Assembly (NCBI GenBank): GCA_007125475.1
Contig: SLDB01000341.1
Location: 1 to 17,396 of the forward strand
DNA length: 17,396 bases
Direction of reading: 5' to 3'
Source of the DNA: Nitriliruptoraceae bacterium
GTDB lineage: Bacteria; Actinomycetota; Nitriliruptoria; Nitriliruptorales; Nitriliruptoraceae
Part shown: one piece after another, positions 1-7,289 of the stretch
How positions within the stretch are numbered: the first letter of the stretch is position 1
Layout: each line of letters begins with the position of its first letter
Program-made: the position numbers and the translations under genes
Notes under the pieces: generated by a model
Databases searched by the model: none
What the model saw: the letters and a program-made list of their open reading frames with translations, nothing else
What the model was told of the DNA's origin: nothing

Positions 1-896
1 AGGAGGAGACCGGGATCGGCGTCTCGATCGTCCCGCTCGGCGACGCCGGAACCGCGCTGAACCAGACGATCCTCACCGCCGACGACCCGCAGGGCGATCT
101 GCTGTTCGGGGTCGACAACGCCTTCCTCTCCCGGGCGATCGACGAAGGGATCTTCACGCCGTACACCTCGCCGATGCTCGAGCACGTCGATGACGACCTC
201 ATCCTCGACCCCGATCACCGCGTCACCCCCGTCGACGTCGGTGATGTCTGCCTGAACTACGACGTGGCGTGGTTCGACGAGCACGACGTCGAGGTCCCCG
301 GCGACCTCGACGATCTCACCGATCCGGCCTACGAGGGACTGCTCACCGTGATGAACCCGGCGACCTCGTCGCCGGGGCTGTCGTTCCTGCTGGCCACCGT
401 GGAACGCTTCGGCACCGACGGCTACCTCGAGTACTGGGAGGAGCTGGTCGCGAACGACGTCGTCGTCACGCAGGGCTGGTCCGAGGCCTACTACGACGAG
501 TTCAGCGGTGCCGGGGACGGTGAGCGCCCGTTGGTCGTGTCGTACGCCTCCAGCCCCCCGGCCGAGGTCTTCTTCGCCGATCCCCAACCCGACACCGCCC
601 CCACCGGGGTGATCGAGGCGTCCTGCTTCCGCCAGATCGAACACGTCGGGATCCTCGACGGCACACCGCACGAGGACGAGGCACGCCGGTTCGTCGACTA
701 CATGCTCGACCTGCCGTTCCAGGAGGACCTGCCGCTGACGATGTTCGTGTTCCCGGTGCGCGACGACGCCGAGCTCCCGGAGGTGTTCGTCGAGCACGCC
801 GTCGTCCCCGAGGACCCGCTCGAGATCGATCCCTTCGAGATCGGTGAGCACCGCGAGGACTGGATCGAGGCCTGGACCGACGTGGTCCTTCGGTGA
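1..896 (+). CDS. thiB: Thiamine ABC transporter substrate-binding protein (5' partial)
   Basis: The gene is open from the left window edge in the frame starting at base 3 and gives 297 visible residues to the TGA at 894-896. The signal peptide or lipobox and the start lie outside the window, so roughly 40-60 residues are missing if the length matches the family. The first visible part carries a ThiB hallmark, GDAGTALNQTILTADDPQGD followed by LFGVDNAFLSRAIDEGIF (about residues 13-50), which fits the TbpA/ThiB branch of extracellular binding proteins rather than iron or sulfate binders. Further on, GWSEAYYDEF and SYASSPPAEV match the ligand-pocket region of this family. By family knowledge it captures thiamine or its phosphates outside the membrane and delivers it to ThiP. 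It is strongly acidic. The stop overlaps the start of thiP by four bases (GTGA), which indicates one coupled operon. Confidence 0.9.
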   Translation, partial: EETGIGVSIVPLGDAGTALNQTILTADDPQGDLLFGVDNAFLSRAIDEGIFTPYTSPMLEHVDDDLILDPDHRVTPVDVGDVCLNYDVAWFDEHDVEVPGDLDDLTDPAYEGLLTVMNPATSSPGLSFLLATVERFGTDGYLEYWEELVANDVVVTQGWSEAYYDEFSGAGDGERPLVVSYASSPPAEVFFADPQPDTAPTGVIEASCFRQIEHVGILDGTPHEDEARRFVDYMLDLPFQEDLPLTMFVFPVRDDAELPEVFVEHAVVPEDPLEIDPFEIGEHREDWIEAWTDVVLR

Positions 897-2578
897 GCCA
901 GGACGGCCGGCGGAGCGGGGGGCGTGCCGCCTCCCTGGCGCTGCTCGCGCCGCCGGCCGTGTTCCTCGCGCTGTTCTTCCTCTACCCGGTGGCGACGATC
1001 ATCGTCACCGGGCTGCGTCCGGAGGGGGTCCTCGACCTGACGGTGCTGGCGCGCGTCGTCACGGACCCGTCGATCCGGGACGTGGCGTGGTTCACGTTGT
1101 GGCAGGCGGTCGCCTCCACCGCCCTCACCCTGGTGGTGGCGATCCCCGGCGCGTACGCGCTGGCCCGGCTGGAGTTCCCCGGCCGACGGCTGCTGCAGGC
1201 GTCGGTGATGGTCCCGTTCGCGATGCCGACCGTCGTCGTCGGTTCGGCGTTCCTGGCCCTGCTGGGCCCCAACAGCCCCGTGAACACCGTCCTGACGTCG
1301 GTGCTCGGGGACGCGGCCTGGACCCTGGACCTGAGGCGCACCGTCACCGCGATCCTGATCGCACACGTGTTCTTCAACTACGCCGTGGTCGTACGCACCG
1401 TCGGCGGGCTGTGGCAGCTCATCGACCCCCGGCTCGAGGACGCCGCACGGACGTTGGGGGCGTCCCGGCTCCAGGCGTTCCGGGAGGTCTCGCTGCCGCT
1501 GTTGCGGCCGGCGATCGCCTCGGCGTCGGCGATCGTGTTCCTGTTCACGTTCACCTCGTTCGGGGTGATCCTCATCCTCGGCGGGGCCCGTCGGGCGACG
1601 ATCGAGGTGGAGATCCACCGGGCGACGACGCAGTTGCTCGACCTCCCGCTGGCGTCGACGCTGGCGGTGCTGCAGCTGGTCGCGGTCGTCGCCGCCCTGC
1701 TGGTCTACGGCCGGCTGCAACGTCGGGTCCCGCCGATGCCGATGGTCGCCGAGGCACAGAGCCGCAGACCCGTCGCAACCCGCGGGGAACGGGGGTTCCT
1801 GGGGGCGAACCTCGTGGTGATGGCGGCGCTGTTGGCCGCACCGCTGGCCGTCCTCGCCGAGCGCTCGCTGCGGACCGCCGACGGCTACGGCCTGACGCAC
1901 TACGCCGCGCTGCTGGGCGCCGAGGCGGAGACGGTCCTGGCGGTGTCGACCACCGACGCGGTCCGCAACTCCCTGCTGTTCGGTGCCGCCGCCACCGCGA
2001 TCGCGGTCGTCATCGGGGCGATGACGGCGTTCGGGGCCGTCACGGCCCGTGGCCGGCTGGGCGGGGTGGTCGACCGCGCCCTGATGCTCCCGCTGGGGAC
2101 CTCGGCGGTCACCGTCGGGTTCGGTTTCCTGTTGGCGTTGCGCTCACCGCCACTGGACTTCCGGGGCTCGCTGCTGCTGGTCCCGATCGCCCAGGCGCTG
2201 ATCGCGACACCGTTCGTGGTCCGGACCCTGCTCCCCGTGCTCCGCTCCATCGACACCAGCCTCCGCGAGGCCGCGGCCGTCCTCGGGGCGACACCACGGC
2301 GGATCTGGCGCGAGGTGGACCTGCCGATCATCGGCCGGGCGGTGCTGGCCGCCGCCGGGTTCTCGTTCGCGATCGCCGTCGGGGAGTTCGGGGCCACCGT
2401 GTTCCTCGCCCGGGCGCAACACCCGACGATGCCGGTGGCGATCTTCCGGTTGCTGGGCCGTCCCGGGGCGGCGAACTTCGGGCAGGCCATGGCGATGTCG
2501 ACGATGCTCGCGACGATCACCGCCGCCGCGATCCTCACCATCGACCGGTTGAAGGTCGGCCAGGTCGGGAGGTTCTGA
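893..2578 (+). CDS. thiP: Thiamine ABC transporter permease
   Basis: A 561-residue integral membrane protein starting at a GTG inside the GTGA overlap with the binding-protein gene. No clear Shine-Dalgarno sequence precedes it, so its translation is probably coupled. Around a dozen hydrophobic segments are readable, the first being ALLAPPAVFLALFFLYPVAT near residues 17-36. Two cytoplasmic EAA-type loops mark two fused binding-protein-dependent permease domains: LEDAARTLGASRLQAFREV at about 181-200 and LREAAAVLGATPRRIWREV at about 456-475. This duplicated layout and length match ThiP (about 540 residues in enterobacteria) and related FbpB-type permeases. The thiamine assignment rests mainly on the adjoining ThiB-like protein; read alone, it could be called an iron-type permease. 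The stop overlaps the ATG of thiQ by one base (TGATG). Confidence 0.88.
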   Translation: MSQDGRRSGGRAASLALLAPPAVFLALFFLYPVATIIVTGLRPEGVLDLTVLARVVTDPSIRDVAWFTLWQAVASTALTLVVAIPGAYALARLEFPGRRLLQASVMVPFAMPTVVVGSAFLALLGPNSPVNTVLTSVLGDAAWTLDLRRTVTAILIAHVFFNYAVVVRTVGGLWQLIDPRLEDAARTLGASRLQAFREVSLPLLRPAIASASAIVFLFTFTSFGVILILGGARRATIEVEIHRATTQLLDLPLASTLAVLQLVAVVAALLVYGRLQRRVPPMPMVAEAQSRRPVATRGERGFLGANLVVMAALLAAPLAVLAERSLRTADGYGLTHYAALLGAEAETVLAVSTTDAVRNSLLFGAAATAIAVVIGAMTAFGAVTARGRLGGVVDRALMLPLGTSAVTVGFGFLLALRSPPLDFRGSLLLVPIAQALIATPFVVRTLLPVLRSIDTSLREAAAVLGATPRRIWREVDLPIIGRAVLAAAGFSFAIAVGEFGATVFLARAQHPTMPVAIFRLLGRPGAANFGQAMAMSTMLATITAAAILTIDRLKVGQVGRF

Positions 2579-3639
2579 TGCTCGACATCCGAGGGCTGAC
2601 GGTGGGCTACGGCGCCCAAACGGCGGTGCGTGAGCTCAGCCTCGCGGCCGCCGACACCGAGGTCCTGGGCGTGATCGGGCCCAGCGGCTGCGGCAAGTCC
2701 ACCCTGCTGAGGGCCGTCGCCGGGTTGCAGCGCCCGCGCTCCGGGCAGGTGCTGATCGACGACCGTGACGTCACCGGGCTCCGACCCGACCAGCGCCGGA
2801 TCGGGTTGATGTTCCAGGAGCACGCACTGTTCCCCCACCGCAACGTCGCCGACAACGTGGCGTTCGGTCTGCGGATGCAACGCCTGCCCCGCACCGAGAT
2901 CGCCGAGCGGGTCGGCGAGGCGCTCGACGTCGTCGACCTCGCCGGCCTCGAGCGGCGCAGCGTCACCGAGCTCTCCGGTGGGGAGCGTCAGCGCGTCGCG
3001 CTGGCACGCACGATCGCCCCCCGACCCCGGCTGCTCATGCTCGACGAGCCCCTGGGTTCCCTGGACCGGGCGTTGCAGGACCGGCTCCTGCAGGACCTGC
3101 CGTCGTTGTTCGCCGCGCTGGGCACAACCGTGGTGTACGTCACCCACGACCAGCACGAGGCGCTCACCCTCGCCGACCGGGTCGCGGTGATGCGCGAGGG
3201 CCGACTGGTGCGTGTCGGCGCCCCCCACCAGGTGTGGCGCGATCCACGCACCACGTTCGTCGCCACGTTCCTCGGGCTGCGGCACATCGTCACCGCACGG
3301 GTCCGTGGAAGGGTCGTGGAGACGCCGTGGGGGGTGCTGCCGGCCCCGCCCGCCCCGGACGGGGGGGAGGCCGTCGACGGTGAGCATCCACTGACGATCC
3401 TGCCCTCGGCGCTGCGACTGGCCACCGACACCGATCCGTGCCGCGACGGTGAGCACGCCGTCACCGCCGACGTTCAGGGGCTGCGCTTCGCCGGCGACCA
3501 CCTCGTCATCGACGCGCAGCCGTCGGGGGCACCACCGCTCAAGGTCGCGGTGCGGCACGACGAGCCGCCGCGCACCGGTGACCGTGTCACCGTGGCGATC
3601 GCCGCCGACGGGGTCCGACTCCTCACCGAGGACCGGTGA
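2578..3639 (+). CDS. thiQ: Thiamine ABC transporter ATP-binding protein
   Basis: A 353-residue ABC ATPase that should power the ThiB-ThiP importer. The ATG at 2578 overlaps the thiP stop and has a strong GGGAGG five bases upstream (2567-2572), so I prefer it to the much longer open frame reaching back into thiP. Motifs in order are Walker A GPSGCGKST (residues 34-42), Q-loop MFQEHALFPH, signature LSGGERQRVALAR, Walker B LLMLDEPLGSLD and the H-loop in YVTHDQHEAL. After about residue 235 comes a C-terminal region of about 110 residues of the TOBE-like kind found in PotA/FbpC ATPases, so the protein is much longer than enterobacterial ThiQ (about 230 residues). The substrate assignment comes from the operon; the ATPase itself would be annotated Fe3+/spermidine/thiamine generically. 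Confidence 0.87.
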   Translation: MLDIRGLTVGYGAQTAVRELSLAAADTEVLGVIGPSGCGKSTLLRAVAGLQRPRSGQVLIDDRDVTGLRPDQRRIGLMFQEHALFPHRNVADNVAFGLRMQRLPRTEIAERVGEALDVVDLAGLERRSVTELSGGERQRVALARTIAPRPRLLMLDEPLGSLDRALQDRLLQDLPSLFAALGTTVVYVTHDQHEALTLADRVAVMREGRLVRVGAPHQVWRDPRTTFVATFLGLRHIVTARVRGRVVETPWGVLPAPPAPDGGEAVDGEHPLTILPSALRLATDTDPCRDGEHAVTADVQGLRFAGDHLVIDAQPSGAPPLKVAVRHDEPPRTGDRVTVAIAADGVRLLTEDR

Positions 3640-3646
3640 CCCGCGA

Positions 3647-4822
3647 TCAGTACACCGGGATGCTGTCGTCGACCTGGCGGGCGTAGGCGTCGATCCCGCC
3701 GCGCATCGACCGGGCCTTGAACCCGGCATCGCGCAGCAGCTGCGTGGACTCCAACGACCGCACACCGCTCTTGCAGTGCACGACGTACTCCTTCGTCGGG
3801 TCGAGCTCGGAGAGCCGGCCGGCGAGGGTGTCCTTCGGGATCAGCACCGCACCGGGGATGCGGTTGATCTCGTACTCGTGCTCCTCACGCACGTCGAGGA
3901 GCTCGACGTCGGGCTTGTCGGCGATCTCGACGTACTCGGTCGGCAGGATCTCGACGTCGGCGAGCGAGAGGTCGGCCTCGACGAGGCCGTCGTGCGACGG
4001 CATCCCGCAGAACGCCTCGTAGTCGATGAGCTCGGTGACGGTCGGCTCCGGGCCGCACACGGGGCACTCGGGGTCCTTGTTCACCTTGACGTAGGTCCAC
4101 TCCTGGGCGAGGGCGTCGTAGAGCCCCAGCCGCCCGATCATCGGCTCACCGATCCCGGTGATCAGCTTGATCCCCTCGATCCCCTGGGAGGTGCCGATGT
4201 GGCCGGCCATGATCCCGAGCACACCACCCTCGGCGCAGTTGGGGACCATCCCCGGCGGCGGGGGCTCGGGGAACATGCAGCGGTAGCAGGGGCCTTCCTC
4301 GGCGTAGAACACGCTGAGCTGGCCCTCGAAGCGGAACATCGAGCCGTACACGTTCGGCTTGCCCAGCAGGACGCAGGCGTCATTGACGAGGTACCGCGTG
4401 GGGAAGTTGTCGGTGCCGTCGATGACCAGGTCGTAGGGCTCGATGATCTCCAGGGCGTTGTCGGAGGTGAGCAGCCCCTTGTGCGGCACCACCTCGACGT
4501 GCGGGTTCACCTCGTGGATGGAGGCGGTGGCCGAGTCGACCTTGTGCACCCCGATGTCGGAGGTGCCGTGGATGATCTGGCGCTGCAGGTTCGAGGCGTC
4601 GACGACGTCGTCGTCGACGAGGCCGAGGGTTCCCACCCCGGCGGCCGCGAGGTACAGCGCGAGCGGCGAGCCGAGCCCCCCGGTACCGACCAGGAGGACC
4701 TTCGCGGCCTTCAACCGCTCCTGCCCCGGCATCCCGACGTCCGGGATGATGAGGTGACGGCTGTAGCGCGCGATCTCCTCGTTGGTGAGCGGGGTGCGTC
4801 GCTCGACGACGGGGTTCGCCAC
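3647..4822 (-). CDS. moeZ: MoeZ-type adenylyltransferase/sulfurtransferase (E1-like domain plus rhodanese)
   Basis: A 391-residue fusion. The N-terminal ThiF/MoeB-like domain (about 15-270) has the nucleotide loop VGTGGLGSPLALYLAAAG (45-62), zinc-type pairs CYRC (179-182) and CPVC (253-256), and an E1-type cysteine at 196 in PNCAEGGVLG. The C-terminal rhodanese domain (about 295-388) ends with catalytic Cys350 in VVHCKSGVRS. By family knowledge, such proteins adenylate and then thiocarboxylate ubiquitin-like sulfur carriers (MoaD, ThiS, CysO) for molybdopterin, thiamine and cysteine synthesis. The start is GTG with AGGAGA five bases upstream (4828-4833). It follows sufT on the same strand after 182 bases, so it may be either the last suf-operon gene or separately transcribed. 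It converges on thiQ, with seven bases between stop codons. The carrier it serves is not encoded in the window. Confidence 0.92.
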   Translation of the reverse strand: MANPVVERRTPLTNEEIARYSRHLIIPDVGMPGQERLKAAKVLLVGTGGLGSPLALYLAAAGVGTLGLVDDDVVDASNLQRQIIHGTSDIGVHKVDSATASIHEVNPHVEVVPHKGLLTSDNALEIIEPYDLVIDGTDNFPTRYLVNDACVLLGKPNVYGSMFRFEGQLSVFYAEEGPCYRCMFPEPPPPGMVPNCAEGGVLGIMAGHIGTSQGIEGIKLITGIGEPMIGRLGLYDALAQEWTYVKVNKDPECPVCGPEPTVTELIDYEAFCGMPSHDGLVEADLSLADVEILPTEYVEIADKPDVELLDVREEHEYEINRIPGAVLIPKDTLAGRLSELDPTKEYVVHCKSGVRSLESTQLLRDAGFKARSMRGGIDAYARQVDDSIPVY

Positions 4823-4833
4823 GGTGATCTCCT

Positions 4834-4876
4834 GATGCCAGACGGGTGCCAGCGGTCTGCTCGATGGCAGACGGGT
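4834..4876 (-). repeat. 14-base direct repeat and 6-bp palindrome ahead of moeZ
   Basis: On the minus strand, ACCCGTCTGCCATC (4876-4863) and ACCCGTCTGGCATC (4847-4834) are 13/14 identical and repeat at a pitch of 29 bases. The copy nearer the gene ends exactly where the moeZ Shine-Dalgarno AGGAGA begins. Between them lies a perfect inverted repeat, GTCTGC-N6-GCAGAC (4855-4872), sharing sequence with the distal copy. The arrangement suits a regulator binding site or a structured leader near the ribosome binding site. Function is inferred only from position and repetition. Confidence 0.4.
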
Positions 4877-4940
4877 CTACGAGTGTGAACGCACGGTGCC
4901 CGCCACACCGTCCCCGAACAGTGGAAACCGTGCGAACTCG

Positions 4941-4955
4941 CCGTGCCGAGCACGG
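4941..4955 (-). other. Short GC hairpin in the sufT-moeZ gap
   Basis: CCGTGC and GCACGG form a perfect 6-bp stem with a 3-base loop, about 50 bases after the sufT stop on the minus strand. No T-run follows, so a role as terminator is weak. It may help stall or protect the transcript. Confidence 0.25.
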
Positions 4956-4983
4956 GGACGGAAGACGGAAGGCGGTCCGGTGT

Positions 4984-5003
4984 CGGCCGGTCGGTGCCGG
5001 CCG
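4984..5003 (-). terminator. Hairpin immediately after sufT; candidate partial terminator
   Basis: A perfect 7-bp stem (CGGCCGG and CCGGCCG, 4984-4990 and 4997-5003) with a 6-base loop lies directly next to the sufT TGA (5005-5007). In the minus-strand RNA it would form as soon as the ribosome leaves sufT. It has no U-tract, as is common for actinobacterial hairpin terminators. It may end part of the suf transcript before moeZ or protect the 3' end. I cannot tell which from sequence alone. Confidence 0.35.
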
Positions 5004-5004
5004 G

Positions 5005-5484
5005 TCAGATGTTCATGCCCATCGCACGCAGTTCCTCACGCACGTAGTCGGCGATCATGTCGGTCGACCACGGCGGGGTGAACGTGAACTCCACGTCGAC
5101 GTGGTCGACGCCGGGCATCGCCCCGAGGATCACCGAGCACTGCTGGTGGATCACCTCGGTGAGCGGACACCCCATGGAGGTCAGCGTCATCAGGACGTGG
5201 GCGTGACCGCGGCGCGGCTTGGTCACCTCGTACACCAGGCCGAGGTCGACGATGTTGTAGCCGATCTCGGGGTCGACGACCGCGCGCAGCCCGTTCATCA
5301 GGTCCTGCGACGACGGCATGCCGTCCTCTTCGAGGGGGAGGTCGTCGAACGGGTGCGAGCTGCGCTCGGCCTCCGCCGGCGCGTTGCCGTCCGGGGTGTC
5401 GTAGGCAGGGATCGCGTCGTCGTGCTCGTCGTCGTGCGCGTCGGTGATCACCCCACCGGTGGTGGCGTCGTCGGTCTGGCTCAC
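5005..5484 (-). CDS. sufT: SufT, DUF59/MIP18-family Fe-S maturation factor
   Basis: A 159-residue protein. The DUF59 domain occupies about residues 58-159: DPEIGYNIVDLGLVYEV (71-87) is the family signature and LTSMGCPLTEV carries the conserved cysteine (Cys106). By family knowledge such proteins help deliver Fe-S clusters to target enzymes. The first 55 residues or so are an acidic, proline- and alanine-containing extension likely to be disordered. I chose GTG at 5484 because AGGAG sits seven bases upstream and it follows the sufU stop by four bases. An ATG 18 bases further upstream (5502) would give 165 residues but lacks a ribosome site and would overlap sufU. It lies directly after sufU, as in many actinobacterial suf operons. 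Confidence 0.9.
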   Translation of the reverse strand: MSQTDDATTGGVITDAHDDEHDDAIPAYDTPDGNAPAEAERSSHPFDDLPLEEDGMPSSQDLMNGLRAVVDPEIGYNIVDLGLVYEVTKPRRGHAHVLMTLTSMGCPLTEVIHQQCSVILGAMPGVDHVDVEFTFTPPWSTDMIADYVREELRAMGMNI

Positions 5485-5488
5485 GGCT

Positions 5489-5956
5489 TCACTCCTCGTC
5501 ATGGGTCACGGTGTGCGCAGTCGCCCCGCGCTGGTGGGACTCGATCGCGTCCTTCATCGCCATCCACCCCAGCAGGGCGCACTTGACGCGGACGGGGAAC
5601 TTCGCGACGCCCTGGAACGCCACGGCGTCGAGGAGGTCGTCGGCGCGCGTCGGCTCGTCGCCGTGCATCATCCGCCGGAACTCTTCGGCGAGGTCGAGGG
5701 CGTCGGGGAGCTCACGTCCGATCACGACATCGGACATCGCCGACGCCGAGGCCTGGCTGATCGAACACCCCTCCCCGTCGAAGACGAGACCGTCGAGGCG
5801 GCCGTCGGCGACGCGGATGCGCAGATCCATCTCGTCGCCGCACAGCGGGTTCGAGTGGTGGACGTGGACGTCCTCGTCCTCGAGGGTCGGAGCCTGGTTG
5901 TGCGGCTTCCGATAGTGGTCCAGGATGATCTCCTGGTACAGGTCCTCCATGCTCAC
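5489..5956 (-). CDS. sufU: SufU zinc-dependent sulfur acceptor/transfer protein
   Basis: A 155-residue protein of the SufU branch of the IscU/NifU-N fold. The zinc or cluster ligands are visible: Cys39 and Asp41 in NPLCGDEMD, Cys64 in GEGCSIS, and Cys126 in VKCALLGW. The insertion of about 20 residues between the second and third cysteines that separates SufU from IscU appears to be present. By family knowledge it accepts persulfide sulfur from SufS and raises its activity. The start is GTG at 5954-5956, with GGGAG six bases upstream lying across the end of sufS; an internal ATG two codons later is the alternative. The gap to sufS is 12 bases, and the pair forms the sulfur-donor module. Confidence 0.95.
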   Translation of the reverse strand: MSMEDLYQEIILDHYRKPHNQAPTLEDEDVHVHHSNPLCGDEMDLRIRVADGRLDGLVFDGEGCSISQASASAMSDVVIGRELPDALDLAEEFRRMMHGDEPTRADDLLDAVAFQGVAKFPVRVKCALLGWMAMKDAIESHQRGATAHTVTHDEE

Positions 5957-5968
5957 GGCAGACTCCCT

Positions 5969-7204
5969 TCAGCGCGCGAAGAACGCCTGCGCGGCCTCGA
6001 TCCCGTCGATGAGCGGGGGGAGGTCGTCGGCGTCGTTGTAGACGTACACGCTCGCGCGCACGGTGGCGTTCACCCCGAGGCTACGCATCAGCGGCTTCGT
6101 GCAGTGGTGCCCGACACGGACACACACCCCGCGGGAGCCGAGCATCGCCCCCACGTCGTGGGGGTGGACCCCGTCGACGGCGAACGACACCGCTCCCCCG
6201 CGGACCTGCGGGTCGCGTGGGCCGTGCACCTCGATCGACGGCATCGCGTCGAGGGCGTCCAGGAGTCGGGTGGTGAGCGCGACCTCGTGCTCGCGCACCG
6301 CGTCCATCCCCAGCTCGGTGAGGACGTCGACGGCCGCGGCGAGCCCGGCGGCCTCGGCGATCATCGGGGTCCCGGCCTCGAACTTCTGCGGGACATCGTT
6401 CCACGTCGCCCCCTCGAGGGTGACGTCGCGGATCATGTCGCCGCCGGTGAGGAACGGCTCCATCGACTCCAGACGGTCCGGATCGGCGAGGAGCGCCCCG
6501 ATCCCGGTCGGACCGAGCATCTTGTGCCCGGTGACGGCGTAGAAATCCACCCCCAGGTCACGGAAGCTGACGGCGAGGTGCGGGACGGCCTGGGCTCCGT
6601 CGACCTGCACCATCGCGTCGGGGTTCGCCGACCGCACCATGTCGGCGATCGTGGCGACATCGTTGATCGTGCCGAGGACGTTGGAGACGTGCCCGATCGC
6701 GGCGAACGTCACCCGCCCGTCGGCAAGCAGCTCGCCGGCGGCCTCGAGGTCGAGCTGACCATCGGAGGTGAGGGGGATGTGGCGCACCTCGAGCCCGCGC
6801 TCGTTCGCCGCGTGGGTGAACGGGACGTGGTTGGCGTGGTGCTCCATGACCGTGGTGAGGATCGCCTCACCGGGGTGCATCTCGCGTCGCACCCACGAGT
6901 AGGCGACGAGGTTGCACGCCTCGGTGGCGTTCTTGGTGAACACCACCCCGCGCGGGTCGGCATCGACGAACCGGGCCAGGCTGCTGCGAGCCCCCTCGTA
7001 GAGGTCGGTGGCCTCCTCGGCCAGGGGGTACACGCCGCGGTGGACGTTCGAACGCGACCAACGGTAGTAATGATCCATCGCATCGAGGACACGGACCGGG
7101 GTCTGCGACGACGCCGCGGAGTCGAGGTACACCAGTCGGTGGCCCTCGAGCTCCCGGGAGAGCGTCGGGAACTCCTTGCGCAACGTCGCGACGTCGAACG
7201 CCAT
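5969..7204 (-). CDS. sufS: SufS group II cysteine desulfurase
   Basis: A 411-residue PLP enzyme that releases sulfur from L-cysteine as an enzyme persulfide, leaving alanine. Features are YLDSAASSQTP (26-36), EHHANHVPF with the PLP-stacking His123 (121-129), Asp202 in VDGAQAVPH, Schiff-base Lys228 in TGHKMLGPTG, and catalytic Cys368 in RVGHHCTKPLM. The short stretch before this cysteine is the group II (SufS) form, which needs a partner, here SufU. The ATG at 7204 is preceded by GGTGAGGA four bases upstream. Length matches the family. It follows sufC after 85 bases, and its 3' end overlaps the ribosome site of sufU. Confidence 0.95.
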   Translation of the reverse strand: MAFDVATLRKEFPTLSRELEGHRLVYLDSAASSQTPVRVLDAMDHYYRWSRSNVHRGVYPLAEEATDLYEGARSSLARFVDADPRGVVFTKNATEACNLVAYSWVRREMHPGEAILTTVMEHHANHVPFTHAANERGLEVRHIPLTSDGQLDLEAAGELLADGRVTFAAIGHVSNVLGTINDVATIADMVRSANPDAMVQVDGAQAVPHLAVSFRDLGVDFYAVTGHKMLGPTGIGALLADPDRLESMEPFLTGGDMIRDVTLEGATWNDVPQKFEAGTPMIAEAAGLAAAVDVLTELGMDAVREHEVALTTRLLDALDAMPSIEVHGPRDPQVRGGAVSFAVDGVHPHDVGAMLGSRGVCVRVGHHCTKPLMRSLGVNATVRASVYVYNDADDLPPLIDGIEAAQAFFAR

Positions 7205-7289
7205 GGGGTCCTCACCTCGTCGGGGTGCCGTCAGCGTGCCCCAGCTGTCTGGTCCTGATCCACCGCGTCGGCGACACGGCGCGGCGTGA

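Noticed and set aside
844..3639. A single 931-codon open frame on the plus strand that would include thiQ and most of the thiP region
   Set aside because: Only the part from 2578 resembles a protein; the upstream part is Arg/Gly/Pro-rich out-of-frame translation of thiP, and a strong ribosome site precedes 2578.
4823..5004. A TPP riboswitch ahead of moeZ
   Set aside because: The conserved CUGAGA core and the partner arm of the TPP aptamer are not present in this gap; only hairpins and the direct repeat are seen.
5444..7258. A 604-codon plus-strand open frame opposite sufU and sufS
   Set aside because: The opposite strand encodes well-conserved SufU and SufS; long antisense frames are normal at this GC content, and the product is a Val/Arg/Asp/Gly/His-rich pattern.
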